Source: Rhynchopus euleeides (taxonomy: Eukaryota; Euglenozoa; Diplonemea; Diplonemida; Diplonemidae). Taken from it: a DNA stretch of 64,000 bases. Both the position numbers and the translations under genes were made by a program. The stretch is from NCBI GenBank assembly GCA_963210315.1, contig OY723243.1, positions 2,356,001-2,420,000 on the forward strand, written 5' to 3'. Positions 34,101 to 44,976 of this stretch are shown piece after piece. The notes beneath the pieces are model-generated. The model was not told the DNA's origin. It saw nothing but the letters and a program-made list of their open reading frames with translations, and did not search any database. How positions within the stretch are numbered: position 1 is the stretch's first letter; every line of letters begins with the position of its first letter.

Positions 34101-34630
34101 ATTGTGTGTTACCCATCATGTTGTGTAAATATGGTTGGAGAGGTCGGCTCCTGGGTTCGACCGCCTCCCCCTTTTTGCGGGTTTGCTGTTATTCCTTCCC
34201 CTGACCCCCTTTTGTCAGCGTTATGGCGCCCGAGGAGTCTATCACTGCCTCTCTGAGTGCCGCTGCGACCCCTTTCCCCTCTCCCCTTTTGTTCGTGGGC
34301 TGCCCCCTGTGAATGGTAGACTTACCTACAGCCCCTTGTTTGCCGCCAGCACGGAGCCAAGCAGCTCAACCCCGGCCGTGCGCGGTTTGTTTGCCCTAGA
34401 GCATTGTTGTTCGTGGAGTACGTGTCATTGTGCTAAGAGCCCGGAGAAGCAAAGTCGAATCTGCTGCGCTAGCCTCACCAAGCAGCCACAGTACTACAGG
34501 ATGCGCGCAGGATTGAGTAGGGTTTGAGACCGCCCGCCCCCCACCCCCCCACCCCAGGTACCTTAGGTGACTGTAAATAACCGACTCCCGACTCCCGACT
34601 CCTGACCCCCAAACCTTATTTACAGCCCTG

Positions 34631-34790
34631 CCCCCCACCCCTGCGACCCGTTTGCCCTTTTTCCCTTTTGTGTTCGTCTCACGTCAACACACAGTGCTCC
34701 CCGCGCAGGTTTCGTATGGACAGCGGTTCGACGATAAAGGAGAGATCGCCAAATCAGTAGTCAGAGTCGCAGGAAGGGAAGCTGTCTGGT
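34631..34790 (+). repeat. Dispersed repeat, copy B, immediately right of the hAT element
   Basis: Diverged partner of 25959-26150. The first bases CCCCCCAC serve as the right-hand target duplication of the hAT, which therefore landed at the C-rich start of this repeat. Confidence 0.75.
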
Positions 34791-35921
34791 TTATATCAAC
34801 AATACTGCCAACTGTCCTTTAAACGTTCTTCTTAGAGGCCCCGAGGCGTCAGGAGCGTGGCCCCGATTCTATTTCTTCTCCAGCTCTCACAAGCAGATCC
34901 TGCCCTAGGCAGGAGGGGTGGCCCCCACGCAGCTTTTGCTGAAGGCAAGAGAACCGATGTGGTCAAGGTGGCTGGAAGTGGGAGGGCCACGGAGGGGTGT
35001 CTGCCAACGTATGTTCCACCTTCTATGGCGCCCCATTCTTTTTCCCGAGTCACTGGTTTTTCGAGTAATCCGGAAATCCTGAAATTAGACACTTCCAAAG
35101 TCCTCGGTTCCGGGGTGGGCCAAATTCCGGATTTCTTTGTGGTTCCATGCAATGCAGCCCCTTTGCATCCTTCTGGGTCTCCTCCGCGCGGTTCCTTTCT
35201 TCTGGCACCCGATCCAACAAAGCAGAATGGCAAAACAGTTAAACACACATCCGCCCAATCTTCCTGTATCAAAAAGGCCAACTGCGCAATGCACAGCTCT
35301 CTGTGGGGCCTTTTCTTTCCCTGCCCCGACATATTTTTCCACCCGATCCAGAGACAAAACGTCTCTCGTGACATGACTTGAGCAAGTCGGAAAGAATTTG
35401 TGCCATCACCTTGTTAGGCACGCACCGCAAGACGGCTGGTTGGAACCCCGGCTGCTTCAAAAAAAAACTCAAAAAAAATTCCCCGCCGCCAGGGCGGAAA
35501 GGGTGTCCACTCCTCCACGTGTTCAATTTATATAGAACTCAGAGAACATACCTCTCCAAGGATGGGGCCACGCATCCTTATTCACCCCCCCCCCCCTCTC
35601 TTTTCGTTTTCTCCTCACACCCCCGTCATTTTTCCTGAGATTTTTTTCCGGTAGTCCCGGCCAAGTATGAAGCTAAATGTGGAGTCCAAGTCCCGATTCA
35701 GGATTGCAGTTTTTTTCTCTTAGGGTTTTTGCAGGGAGGGAATTTTATTTTTCTCCTTGGGTTTTTTAGGTGGGATTTTTTCCCCACAGGTTTTTCTGGG
35801 TGAAGTTTTTCGGGGGCAGGTGGTATTCTAGTGGGGGATGAGGATGAATCCTCCGGGCACCCGCCCCTTTTTCGGTTTTTCCAGCCAAAACCCGGCGTTG
35901 TTCCCCGGTCAGGAGCCAGGC
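34791..35921. other. Non-coding stretch, no gene recognised
   Basis: Open frames on both strands at 34832-35381 mirror one another and carry no motif. A C-run lies at 35586-35598 and T-rich low-complexity sequence at 35640-35800. Confidence 0.45.
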
Positions 35922-35975
35922 GTTCACTACCGTGGCCTCCGGCGGCTGGGGGGCTCCGCCCCCCAGACCCCCCTG
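35922..35975 (+). repeat. GC-rich hairpin repeat, copy 3 of 4
   Basis: Same unit as at 17039-17091, followed by TATCA. It lies 182 bp before copy 4 in the same orientation, echoing the spacing of copies 1 and 2. Confidence 0.9.
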
Positions 35976-36103
35976 TATCACTAGGCTGCAGCGTGTGCCT
36001 GTCTTGTAGCCAAGTCCTTTGGGTTCACATCAGCGAATGGGACCCAGACCACTCTCCGTAGCCTCAGCTCCCACGCGCTCCCACTACGGCGCAAGGAACA
36101 GAT

Positions 36104-36157
36104 ACTCACTACCGTGGCCTCCGGCGGCTGGGGGGCTCCGCCCCCCAGACCCCCCTG
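36104..36157 (+). repeat. GC-rich hairpin repeat, copy 4 of 4
   Basis: Begins ACTCACTACC instead of GTTCACTACC, otherwise as the other copies. Followed by TATG. Confidence 0.9.
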
Positions 36158-38517
36158 TATGTCGAGCAACCAAATCCTTGAGCTTGTGCCGCTGGGGCAT
36201 AGGAAGGGGTCGTTGCAATAACGCCCCGAAAACCCATTTTTGGCACCCCTTGCCTGGCATGTTGCTGTTGTGTTGCCACTATCTCTCATCACACAGGGCG
36301 TCCAATACCCACACACCACACTCACACTGGTTGTGTGGTGGGGATGGGGGGATTTTCTTGCCCGCGAGGGATTGCGCGCCATTTCCCCCCCTAAAAAACC
36401 CTTGGAGAAAAAGTGGAATCCCGACCCCTTTTTGGGCCCAAAAAGGCCAAAGTCCCAGGCATACTTGGTCCCGGCTCGGGAAAAAGCGCCAAAGAAGCGA
36501 TCCAACAGAACAGCAGAAATGATAGCCGCTACCGCGACGTGCCAACACGGTTTCTGCCAGGCCAACAACACAAGGAAAAGGAAGGCGGCAAGGCCGCCAG
36601 AACCGGATAAGGGGGCAGTGCCCCCTTCACAGGGGCTGCTAGGTCAAGACGGCGGTCGTCGGTATCACAAATGCATCCCCAACGTTAGTCACCCTCTGCG
36701 CGAGTTACACATGCAGGGACCCATCACGTGTCTCGGAGCTCCTTGGATGTGTCATTCAGCATCTTGCCCAGATGGAACACGGGAGGTTCTGTGAGCTTGT
36801 CTTGCACGGGCTACATTTCTGCTGTGACTCTCTCGACCCTTCCCCCCCTTAGCACGCACTGCAGTGATTGAGTGACGTGTAAGTTCAACGCGTGTGGATT
36901 GCTGAGGGTCGTGAGGAAGGTTTCTGCGGTGGCAATACCTGGCATCCCCCATCCTGACAACAATGGCCGAACTCTGGCATGCTGGTTGGCACCCCAATGC
37001 GACCGCGGGGAGGGGGTGCGACCAGGGGGCACAGCCAAGCGTCAAAGCGGTGCAATGCTCGCACAGTCGGGCGGAGCTTCGCCCCTTCTTTGCCCTCCGA
37101 AAATCTGGGGAAATGTGCGTTTTGTTTTCTCGGCTAGTTGCTCCTACCTCTGTCCCCAAGTTATCTCAAGGAAAAATATCTCTGGCGGTCTGAAACAGGC
37201 GCCACACACGACACGCGGGGGAGGAGGTGGGCGGGAGGACCTCCTCCCACCCAACCGCGGGTACCACATGCACACCATCATCCCAGAAATCGGGAAGCTA
37301 CAATTCCTTCACCCGCCTTTCACCCCTTCTCTTTGGAACTCCCCCCGCTCATTATTTCACGCAGAGGGGGGAGCTGTTGGCAAAACATCGTTCGGCTTTG
37401 AATGTCAACATCTGGTGGTGTCGTTCGGGCTTGTTGAATGCTAACATGTTACGCTCTGGATGGATATCTGGCAATCGTCGGACACACACCTACATGCGCA
37501 CGGCTCCGTCAGGTGGAGGTAGCCCGCACATCGCGGGCTACCCATCCTGTCGATATGTTGCAGAGCCTAACCTCACACAGTGTGTCCACTGCGCTGGTGC
37601 CCGCATCCTTCCCACTCCTTTTGTCACATATCATCCGACACGCTTTCTCTGGCTTGCGATACCGTGTAGTTTGGCTGCCGTCAAAAAAATCGATGTTAGC
37701 CGCACAGCTTCTCCACCCTTCGTATCTACTTATGTGATGGCTGCTTACTTCACTGGGCATCGTGTTTTTCTCCAAGCCGAAGGCGTGCGAAGTGCGCAGA
37801 GAATGTACCGTCCTGGACTCCATTGCCCCTCGTGGGGGTGGTGGGGGCAAGCCTCCTTATTTGATCCAGCTTGGCTCGGCATTGATATTTCTTGTTGACT
37901 GCCCCCTCCCCCTCCAATCCCTGCGCATCGCATGGAGAAGTTCCAGGCTGCGGGTCTGCACAGCGACAGCGGCCGTCTCAACCCATTTGTGACATCTCAT
38001 CTGGCGCGGCCTGCTTCGGCAGGGCTGTCTGCATCCCGGGACGGGGAGGGGGGAGTGGGTGCCTCTGTGCAGTGCACGACACGGTCTTCACCTCCCCGGG
38101 TACCCGGGTTCCCGCCTCACTATTCCTAATCCGGACCGCCTCGTGTGATGTTGGCTTCTCTGCAATACCCGCAAGTACTGCCTCGGAGAGGGGGCTTCTG
38201 TGCCTTAGAATGTAACATTCCACAGACTCAAGCGCCCCCTGCCTCCAGAGACCCGAACACGAGTGCCTGGCAGTGGTGCATGCAGCCTCAAGAATATTGT
38301 CGGGAACAGAGGAACATCCCCAAACCTTCGGGGTGTTGTGCACAGATTTGACACGGAGAGTGGGGGGCCTCTGTGCCTCCCCCGAGCCCAGCCTAGCCGT
38401 TCGTCCCCCATCCCCACCACCCACCCCACGTCAAAGTTTCAAAGCACAACTCTCTGTTTCAACCGCCTGGGCAGCCCTGAAGGTTGCAAAACCTTGGAGG
38501 GTGGGGGGGGGGGGGGG
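36158..38517. other. Non-coding stretch, no gene recognised
   Basis: Short frames without motifs. A perfect small hairpin GTAGCCCG...CGGGCTAC lies at 37519-37541. The end is a G-run (38502-38517) bordering the next element. Confidence 0.45.
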
Positions 38518-38519
38518 TA

Positions 38520-39670
38520 GGGGGGGTCACTGGGGGGGACAAACCCCAAAATTCCACTTTCCCTCGGAGGTCATTTTTGGGCCAAAAAATATGAAAAACC
38601 GGTCCAGAATGTGTCGGAACCCGGAAATACCCCCACTACAACATGATCTGTGGCCTTGTTACCCTCTCAGACCCCATCCTAATTTTCCATACCACAACTT
38701 GTACCTTGCCTACCCCCCGTGGGCAAGGTCTCGTCGCGATCAACATGCAATGGGCCAAGAAAAGCTGTGTTCCACCCTTCAAAGCTGCCGAGAGGTTCCT
38801 GTGGAGTCTATCGGAACAGCGGTGCAAGCCCTGCTGTGAGATGGCGGTGCTGCAGGTCGCAGATATCGCACAAGAAGGTACCTACCGGTTGTTGTACCGG
38901 AAGCACACCGTGGTGAAGGTGCAGCACAGGTGGCACGGTTGCCCCTGTACGAACACATACACCACTGCAGCGCTCGCACCCTAGTGCTGACGTGAGCCGA
39001 GGTCGGTGTGGATCGAATTCAAACAGGTGTGGTGCACGACTGGCTGGAGGGTCTCCTCTCGTCAGTGACAGTACAGCTGATCAGCCGCTTTCAGCGTACA
39101 GCCTCAACGGTGACTGCACTCGCACAGGTCAACACAAGCGGAATAGTGAATACTGAGGTGGGGAAATCCTCCTGTACCCTCGGCAGAGGGTGTGCGCGCA
39201 TTTGCGAAGCTACCGCGTCCCCAGACAACTGCCCAGGAAGCGTTCCGGGAGATACTTGACCCACAAACAGGGCGAGATCCGCAGCTTCCTGGGAAGGAAA
39301 CGGGGTGCTGAATTGATGGATCGCGACGAGGAGAGCGGGCTCCACCAGGATGAATTCACCATACTTGAGCTCCAGGAGAACCTCCTGGACGATATGTATG
39401 CGGAACTTGATACAATGCCTCTCCCAGTGGTTGTAGTCAAAAAATGACGAAGCCACGCTACTACCCCGAGGTACAAGTTCTGGTAGGAAAAATGAAAATG
39501 GGCGAAAAATGCCTTCCCGGGTGTCAAAAATCACCGAAATGGGCCTAAAACCTGTTTTCCACCACATATCGGCCAACAGATACCCAAAAATAGGCTCTCC
39601 GGGGGTCGGAATGGGGGTGTCGGAAAATTTGCTGTTTGTCTACCACTTTTCCTTAGCAGTGACCCCCCCC
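38520..39670. mobile_element. TA-flanked TIR element, 1,151 bp
   Basis: The left tip GGGGGGGTCACTG and a GACAAAC block are answered in reverse complement by GTTTGTC...CAGTGACCCCCCC at the right. TA stands at 38518-38519 and 39671-39672. Inner sequence includes coding-like stretches on the plus strand at about 38725-38985 and 39190-39447 that I do not recognise. Non-autonomous as far as I can see. Confidence 0.65.
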
Positions 39671-39799
39671 TAGGGGCATAGCTTCCGATAAGCGGGGGTC
39701 GGGGGTCGCAGGGGTCGGGAGGGGGGGTCGGAGGGGGTCGCCTTACTATTTCCTAAGGAATGTGGCCTGGATGGGGACCACCAATAAGGGGTGTGAATA

Positions 39800-39890
39800 G
39801 GCACCCCATGTCAAAAATGACCCCACTGCGATCCGCACAAACTCCAAATATTCAAAAGAACGGGTTTTTGAAAAACCCGAGGAGGGGGTC
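39800..39890 (+). repeat. GACCCCACT-hairpin repeat, copy 2 of 5
   Basis: Carries the perfect 19-base palindrome CGGGTTTTTGAAAAACCCG at 39861-39879. Confidence 0.85.
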
Positions 39891-40009
39891 GGGAGGGTCC
39901 CGCTGGGTGGGTGGTGGGGGTGGCCTGTGTGCCTCCCGGTCACGTCCTCCCATGACAGTACCTGGACCAGACCCATGTTTCGTCGTTGAAGCTTGGTCCC
40001 AAGACCCAC

Positions 40010-40088
40010 GAAATGACCCCACTACGATCCGCACAAACTCCAAATAGTCTAAAGAACGGGGTTTTGAAAACCCCGTGTGGGGGGTCGG
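40010..40088 (+). repeat. GACCCCACT-hairpin repeat, copy 3 of 5
   Basis: The stem here is CGGGGTTTTGAAAACCCCG (40057-40075): compared with copy 2 a T-A pair has become G-C on both sides, leaving the pairing perfect. Confidence 0.85.
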
Positions 40089-40334
40089 GAGGGGGGACCA
40101 CCCCATATTCCAACCCCTAGTTTCCGACCCCCATCTACGACCCCCGAGAAAAAACGCGAAAATTTCGACCCGAGTTTGACCACAGTTTCAGACCCCCCAT
40201 CTTCCGGATACTGACCCCCGCAAGGATGGGGGGTCGGGATATAGCCCCGACCCCCTCCGACCCCCGAAAAATGGGGGGTCGGGGGGTCGGGGGTCGGATT
40301 CCGACCCCCGAGGTTCCGACCCCCCTTTTCTCAA

Positions 40335-40425
40335 GGAACCACATCCGCATTTCAGAGGTGTTCTGTGGCACCTACACCAACAAAGTGACCCCACTACGAT
40401 CCGCACGGAGCCCAAACAACGCAGG
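40335..40425 (+). repeat. GACCCCACT-hairpin repeat, copy 4 of 5
   Basis: Keeps the 5' part (GAACCACATCCGCATTTCAG, GTGGCACCTACACCAACAAA, GACCCCACTACGATCCGCAC) but not the stem-loop. The 5' part matches copy 5 at 49690. Confidence 0.75.
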
Positions 40426-40641
40426 AGAGGGGGGAACCGCGTTTCCTCGGGAAACCCCTGAGATTTTTTGGGACGGGGGGGTAGTTTTGCTAAGGGGGGG
40501 TCGGGGGTCGGAGGGGTCTGGGGGTCGGATTCTTATCGGAAGCTATGCCTAGGGGGGGGGGGTGCGGGTGTGTGCTGTCACCTGGCAGATGTCGCATTCG
40601 AAGATAGCACACATTCCGCGCAAAAAAAAAGGTAACACATA

Positions 40642-41640
40642 TGGTGCCCCTGATTTACCCCTTTTTCACTACGCACAAACTACGCAATCTGGGGGGGGGG
40701 TCTCGCTTTTTGGTCCCCCCCCAGTTTTTTTTGGTCCCCCTTTCTGTGTGGCTACTGAGACAGGACTGGAGGCACTGCGCTGACCGAGCAAAAAATTATT
40801 GCCAGAACTCACTATACACCGTACGAAAGAACGCACGACATGTGGGGCGGGACTCCAGAAACACCTGGGCAAGGTTGCCCCATGCCCAGAAACACCTGAG
40901 AAGGAAGTGAGTTCCAGGAGCCGCGTAGAACACCCTCGAGATTGTGAATGATGATACGATCACAGCCTTCAGGGCGCTGCGAGGTGCCACCCTGAAGGTG
41001 GCCCTTGACATCAAGGAGAGCGTCGGCCGAGGGGTCGACGAAAAGCTGAAGAAGGCGCTACTGGCACTGGATCCCGCGGGGTATACGGAGGTCACCGCCA
41101 CACAGGCAACCTCCGCTGACAACGTCCAGGAGACGTTATCCGAGGGGATCACAACGGCACTAGAGATCTGTGTCACGGGATCCAGGCGCCCACTCTCCCT
41201 CGACGGTCTGGGGATTGTTGTTGGGTATGGTGTCGTTTCCTGCAGCTGCAAAAAAGCGTAGCAACTGTGCTTCCTTCTTCCTTAATGATGCGTTGACGCT
41301 TCCACCCGGAGGAGCTGAAGCAGGCACCGCTTAATGATGCGTTGATGCTTCCACCCGACGAGCTGAAGCAGGCACCGCGCCAAAGGGCACCCCCAAAGAG
41401 ACCTGCAAAGACTGCGTCGAAACCCGCACCGAAGGCTGCCAGCGCTGCAGCACCTGAAGAACCTGCAGCACCTGCAGCACCTGAAGCGCCTGCACCCTCA
41501 CTGACCCCGGAACAGCAAGAACTCCTTGAGTTTGGGGTCCCGGCATAGAGACAGAGAATGGCTGAGTAAATCAAAAAATGAGACCCCCCCCCCTTTTCAC
41601 TACGCACAAACTACGCAATATGGGGTCGTCAGGGGCACCA
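40642..41640. mobile_element. TIR element, 999 bp, TGGTGCCCCTGA tips, 5-bp duplication
   Basis: TGGTGCCCCTGA at 40642 is reverse-complemented at 41629-41640, and ACATA stands outside both ends (40637-40641, 41641-41645). A direct repeat, TTTTCACTACGCACAAACT followed by ACGCAAT, lies just inside each end (from about 40661 and 41594). The core has a coding-like open frame at 40944-41261 (plus; Ala/Leu-rich helices, no motif recognised) and an Ala/Pro/Lys-rich frame at 41342-41548. I cannot tell whether these derive from a captured host gene or a decayed element protein. Confidence 0.7.
41282..41378 (+). repeat. Tandem duplication, two units of about 48-49 bp
   Basis: TTAATGATGCGTTGACGCTT...GAGCTGAAGCAGGCACCGC is repeated head to tail at 41282-41330 and 41331-41378 with a 3-base indel and a few substitutions. 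Confidence 0.85.
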
Positions 41641-41645
41641 ACATA

Positions 41646-43475
41646 TCAATGCATCATCGTTACCAATGCACATCCGCTTCCATGATTTTCTGTCATGATG
41701 CGGAAGGTTATCCAGTCCCCTGTTGTGTGTTGTGCCAGTGTGACGATGTGGTTCAGAGGGCCCCACCGCACGTCAGCTACTGCTGTGGACGTCTCGAGCG
41801 TCAGGTGGGGTCCGCCGATGTCACAACAAAAGAATCAGCTGCTTTTCTCGGTCCGAATCACGAACGGAGACAACCCCCCCCCCCCCGAACACTTGCTTGC
41901 TCACACGAGGGTGGAGGTCGGGGCGGTGGCGTCAACGTCGGTGTCAACAACGTTTTAAGTTATTTTTTTCCCCCTTTCTATGTCGTGCCCGTTCACACAG
42001 GCTCTTTCCGATAGTTGAACGAAAACAATCGGTGTGTTTCTTGGAGGGCGCGCCCAAGGAGGGTCAGCGCTTGGGGCAGATCCGCCACTCCAGAGGACAC
42101 CATCTCTCTCAGGTGTGGCCGCACACTCTGAAAAGAACGAGAATGAGCCGGTGATTTTTCGCGATGACACACAGAGAGCAAGGTCAAAAAATAGCGCCTG
42201 CCACCCCCGCTCTCCAATATGTGCGGGGGGGAGGGGGGAGGGGGGGGGGGGAGGGCACGTGGCAAACCGAGGAGAACGCCCCCTGCTGTGTGCCTCCCGC
42301 CCCACCCCCGCCCCCCTCCCCCACATCAAAAGCCATCAACACCATCCCTGGTGCCCCTCGGGGGTTTCTGATGGTTCAGTCCTTGTCCTTATCCGGGTTT
42401 TCAGGGGGACGGGGGGGGGGGTTTACGGAAGGGTGTGGGAGGTTGGGGGGGGGGGTGGGGGGTGGGGTTGGTCAACCCAGTGCGCCCTCAAATCCCCTCC
42501 CCCCCCCTTCGGCATAGGTTTATTTGGTATGTGTTAGGGCAGGCGCGTTGTATGGACACTCATGCAACACACGGAGTGCACAAACAAAAGGTTTTGCAAA
42601 ACCGAGGAGCAGCACCCCCTCTCTTAGGTGCAGTGTAGAGACACGGCCAATACTCGTTCAAAGTTTTCTTCTGGCAACGCACCTGATGCCTGGATGGCGC
42701 TTTAGAGGCTCGAACCGTGGCTCTGCGTGATGGGCTCCTTGTGTGTCCCCTCGGTGAAGAGGGATTTGCTCTTGAAGTGTTGGAAAAGAAAGAGAAGAAG
42801 AATCCTGTAGTGCGCAGTGAGGATGGGGGGGGGGGGGCACGAAGACAAAAAAAGGGTACTGCAGACAGCCCCGTCCAGATTAGTCGGACCACCAACAAGT
42901 TGACCTCGACGACTCGCCTGGATATCCAGCGACTGAGACGTGGATCTCAAGGGCGGCCTGCAGGAATCCCACCTCACTCCCTCTCCACCCTCACCCCACC
43001 CTCACCCTCACCCCACCCCCACCCCTATGCGATACCATCTCATTCGGACGTATTTATCTTTCCCCACCCCCTCGTTGTGTTTCTCACACCCGTTTAGTTC
43101 CCTGCCCCCTCCACTGCCTCCCCACTCCCGCGTGCTCATTGGAGAGTCAGGAGGGGCTGTTTTCAGCCGGGATTTTTTTTGGTTTTCCCACACAGCAATA
43201 TAGTTGTCTGGAGAGTGGTTTGGAACCGTTCGACAGGGGGGGGAGGGGGAGGAGGTGTGTGGGTGACCTATTGGGATTGCCTCGAGAAGAGCCCGCGCCC
43301 CCTCGCTGGCGCAATTTCTTTGTGGCGAAGTGGTGGGGAAAAAAGCGCGGAGGAATGCAAGCAACAAACGAAGGGTTTTGAAAAATCTAACGGGGTGGGG
43401 GGCGGTGCAGCTGAGACAGCTCTGTTGAGGTGCGGCTGCGCTGTTCCAAACGAGAATTCGAGAAAAAAAAGAAGA
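41646..43475. other. Non-coding stretch with strong G-runs, no gene recognised
   Basis: G-rich blocks at 42223-42255 and 42408-42470 contain many runs of four or more G on the plus strand and could form quadruplexes. Short frames only. Confidence 0.5.
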
Positions 43476-43808
43476 AAAATGTAAGGGTAAAGGACTAATT
43501 AGCCCACAACTTTTCCAGAAATGCCAATTCAGGCCCAAACTTATTGTAAAATTCCAATGTAGACCACCACTTATTGGAAAATGCCAATTCAACCCAACCA
43601 CTTTTTCAAAAATGCCAATTCAACCCAGCCACTTTTGTGAAAATTCCAATTCAACCCAACCGCTGATGTACACCTCCGCCCACACACCCCACACCTCAGG
43701 AGGGATGCCCCCCTCACAAAACACAATGGTTGGCCGTCCGCTAGGAGACACATTCTTCACAATTGAAGCCCTGCACGACGCACTCACAATACAAGCGGCA
43801 GAGTAGCA

Positions 43809-44400
43809 GAGGACGCTAAAGTCAGACGATTCCGACGAAAGTTGCCCGTACCGTGTGACGGCCTCCCTCCAGGAGGGGGGGTTGTTGTCCATGTGCACGC
43901 CGAACACACCTGCACTGCCGCACACCACAAGCGCAAGACATACGAGGAGACAACCACTTTGGGAAAGGAGTTTGCAGGCGTCGTCAGAGAAAAGCCCCGC
44001 ATGACCCCCTCGCACATGAGGGCTCTGCTCACGGACAGGGGCGACACGGCGGATTCGAAGAAGGCGATGAGAGTCCTCGCAGCGGCAAAAACACACATCT
44101 GGGGTCCAGAGGAGGAGGCGTTTGGGCGCCTCAGGTCAATGCCCCAAGGACGGGTGGACGATGTTTCTGGAAAAGGTGAGAGCTGCCCTTTCCCTTGGGG
44201 AGGGGGAGGGCACAACGTGTCCGGACCGGACAAGGGCCTCCTCGAGGCCCTTCCGACAGTGCTGCCCCGCGCTGCCCGAATGGTGTGCGCCAGGCATGTT
44301 GCCAATAACATCCGGGTGCACAAGGATTTCAACAAGAGCCATGTTGAATCCTTCTGGGTATTCAGGGGCCTCCCCAAAGACTCTCTTGCCTTCAGCAGCT
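43809..44400 (+). pseudogene. MULE transposase remnant
   Basis: The core between the TIRs keeps pieces of a MULE protein. HTCTAAHHKRKTYEETTT, then EFAGVVREKPRMTPSHMRAL, resembles the region ahead of the catalytic domain. CARHVANNI and SHVESFWVF (about 44284-44365) resemble the conserved C-x2-H...N block after the catalytic core. The catalytic DDE segment itself is absent, and the frame appears joined across that loss, so the copy cannot code for a working enzyme. The assignment is by motif order only. Confidence 0.6.
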
Positions 44401-44574
44401 GGTTGGGTTGAATTGGAATTTTCACAAAAGTGGTTGGGTTGAATTGGCATTTTTGAAAAAGTGGCTGGGTTGAATTGGCATTTTCCAATAAGTGGTGGTC
44501 TACATTGGAATTTTACAATAAGTTTGGGCCTGAATTGGCATTTCTGGAAAAGTTGTGGGCTAATTAGTCCTTTA

Positions 44575-44941
44575 CCTGGGACCCCCCGTGTTTAAGTCCC
44601 CCCCCCCTGGAGGCGATTTTCGGCCGGGGGGGACTTAAACACGGGGGGGGGCGGACCTAAACACAGGGGGGGCTTAAACACGGGGGTGGCACAGTGGAGA
44701 CCAAGAAGACCTCTTCCTCTGCTGTCGTAGGGGGGTAATTCCGGTCCGGATGGACTTTTCGCACCCCACTTTTCGACTCTGACAGCACCTGGAGGGCCTA
44801 GGGGCCACCTGATGACCCTCCAGACCAGCCCACCCCCGTGTTTAGGTCCCCCTGTGTTTAAGTCCCCCCCCTGCCAGACCCCCAGGGGGGGACTTAAACA
44901 CGGGGGTAAGGGGGGGGGACTTATACACGGGGGGTCCCAGG
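44575..44941. mobile_element. Small TA-flanked foldback element, 367 bp, nested in the MULE tip
   Basis: The left tip CCTGGGACCCCCCGTGTTTA is answered by its reverse complement at the right tip, with TATACAC replacing TTAAACAC in one place. TA lies outside each end (44573-44574, 44942-44943). CGTGTTTAAGTCC words recur inside in both orientations. It is younger than the MULE it splits. Confidence 0.8.
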
Positions 44942-44976
44942 TACCCAAAATGTAAAAAAATACCCCCCCCCCCCTA

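Larger units (their letters stand above)
30821..34630 (+). mobile_element. Complete hAT-superfamily DNA transposon, 3,810 bp
   Basis: The left TIR CAGGGGTATAAATAAGG and the reverse complement of the right end, CAGGGCTGTAAATAAGG, agree at 15 of 17 positions. The 8-bp CCCCCCAC stands immediately outside both ends (30813-30820 and 34631-34638), the duplication size typical of hAT elements. Inside is one unbroken transposase gene. GACTCCC heptamers form subterminal repeats at 30840-30860 and again, in the same orientation, at 34583-34601. The 5' leader contains one copy of the GACCCCACT repeat (30920-31011). Everything needed for activity appears present, and the exact duplication suggests a young insertion. 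Confidence 0.93.
39673..40549. mobile_element. TA-flanked TIR element, 877 bp, abutting the previous one
   Basis: The left tip GGGGCATAGCTTCCGATAAG matches the reverse complement of the right tip CTTATCGGAAGCTATGCC, apart from two extra G. The left TA (39671-39672) is the same TA that ends the preceding element; the right TA is 40550-40551. The interior is rich in GGGGTCGG words in both orientations and holds three copies of the GACCCCACT repeat. Confidence 0.8.
43485..44946. mobile_element. Internally deleted MULE (Mutator-like) with 177-bp TIRs and 9-bp duplication, carrying a nested insertion
   Basis: The left arm 43485-43661 (GGGTAAAGGACTAATTAGCC...) is mirrored by the right arm from 44401 with two differences noted in the part compared. 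Each arm contains repeated units of about 34 bp around GCCAATTCAACCCAACCAC. The right arm's last bases are split off by a foldback element at 44575-44941. Removing that insertion leaves CCTTTACCC followed by AAAATGTAA (44947-44955), which duplicates 43476-43484 exactly: a 9-bp target duplication, as expected for MULEs. Long TIRs, 9-bp duplication and transposase remnants agree. Confidence 0.9.

Noticed and set aside
34135-34200. A tRNA, from the GGGTTCGACC word near 34150
   Set aside because: No acceptor stem, D-arm or anticodon arm can be built around it; it lies in the hAT 3' leader.
43486-43661. CRISPR-like direct repeats
   Set aside because: The roughly 34-bp units are subterminal repeats of a MULE arm, differ from one another, lack unique spacers of constant length and sit in a eukaryotic transposon.
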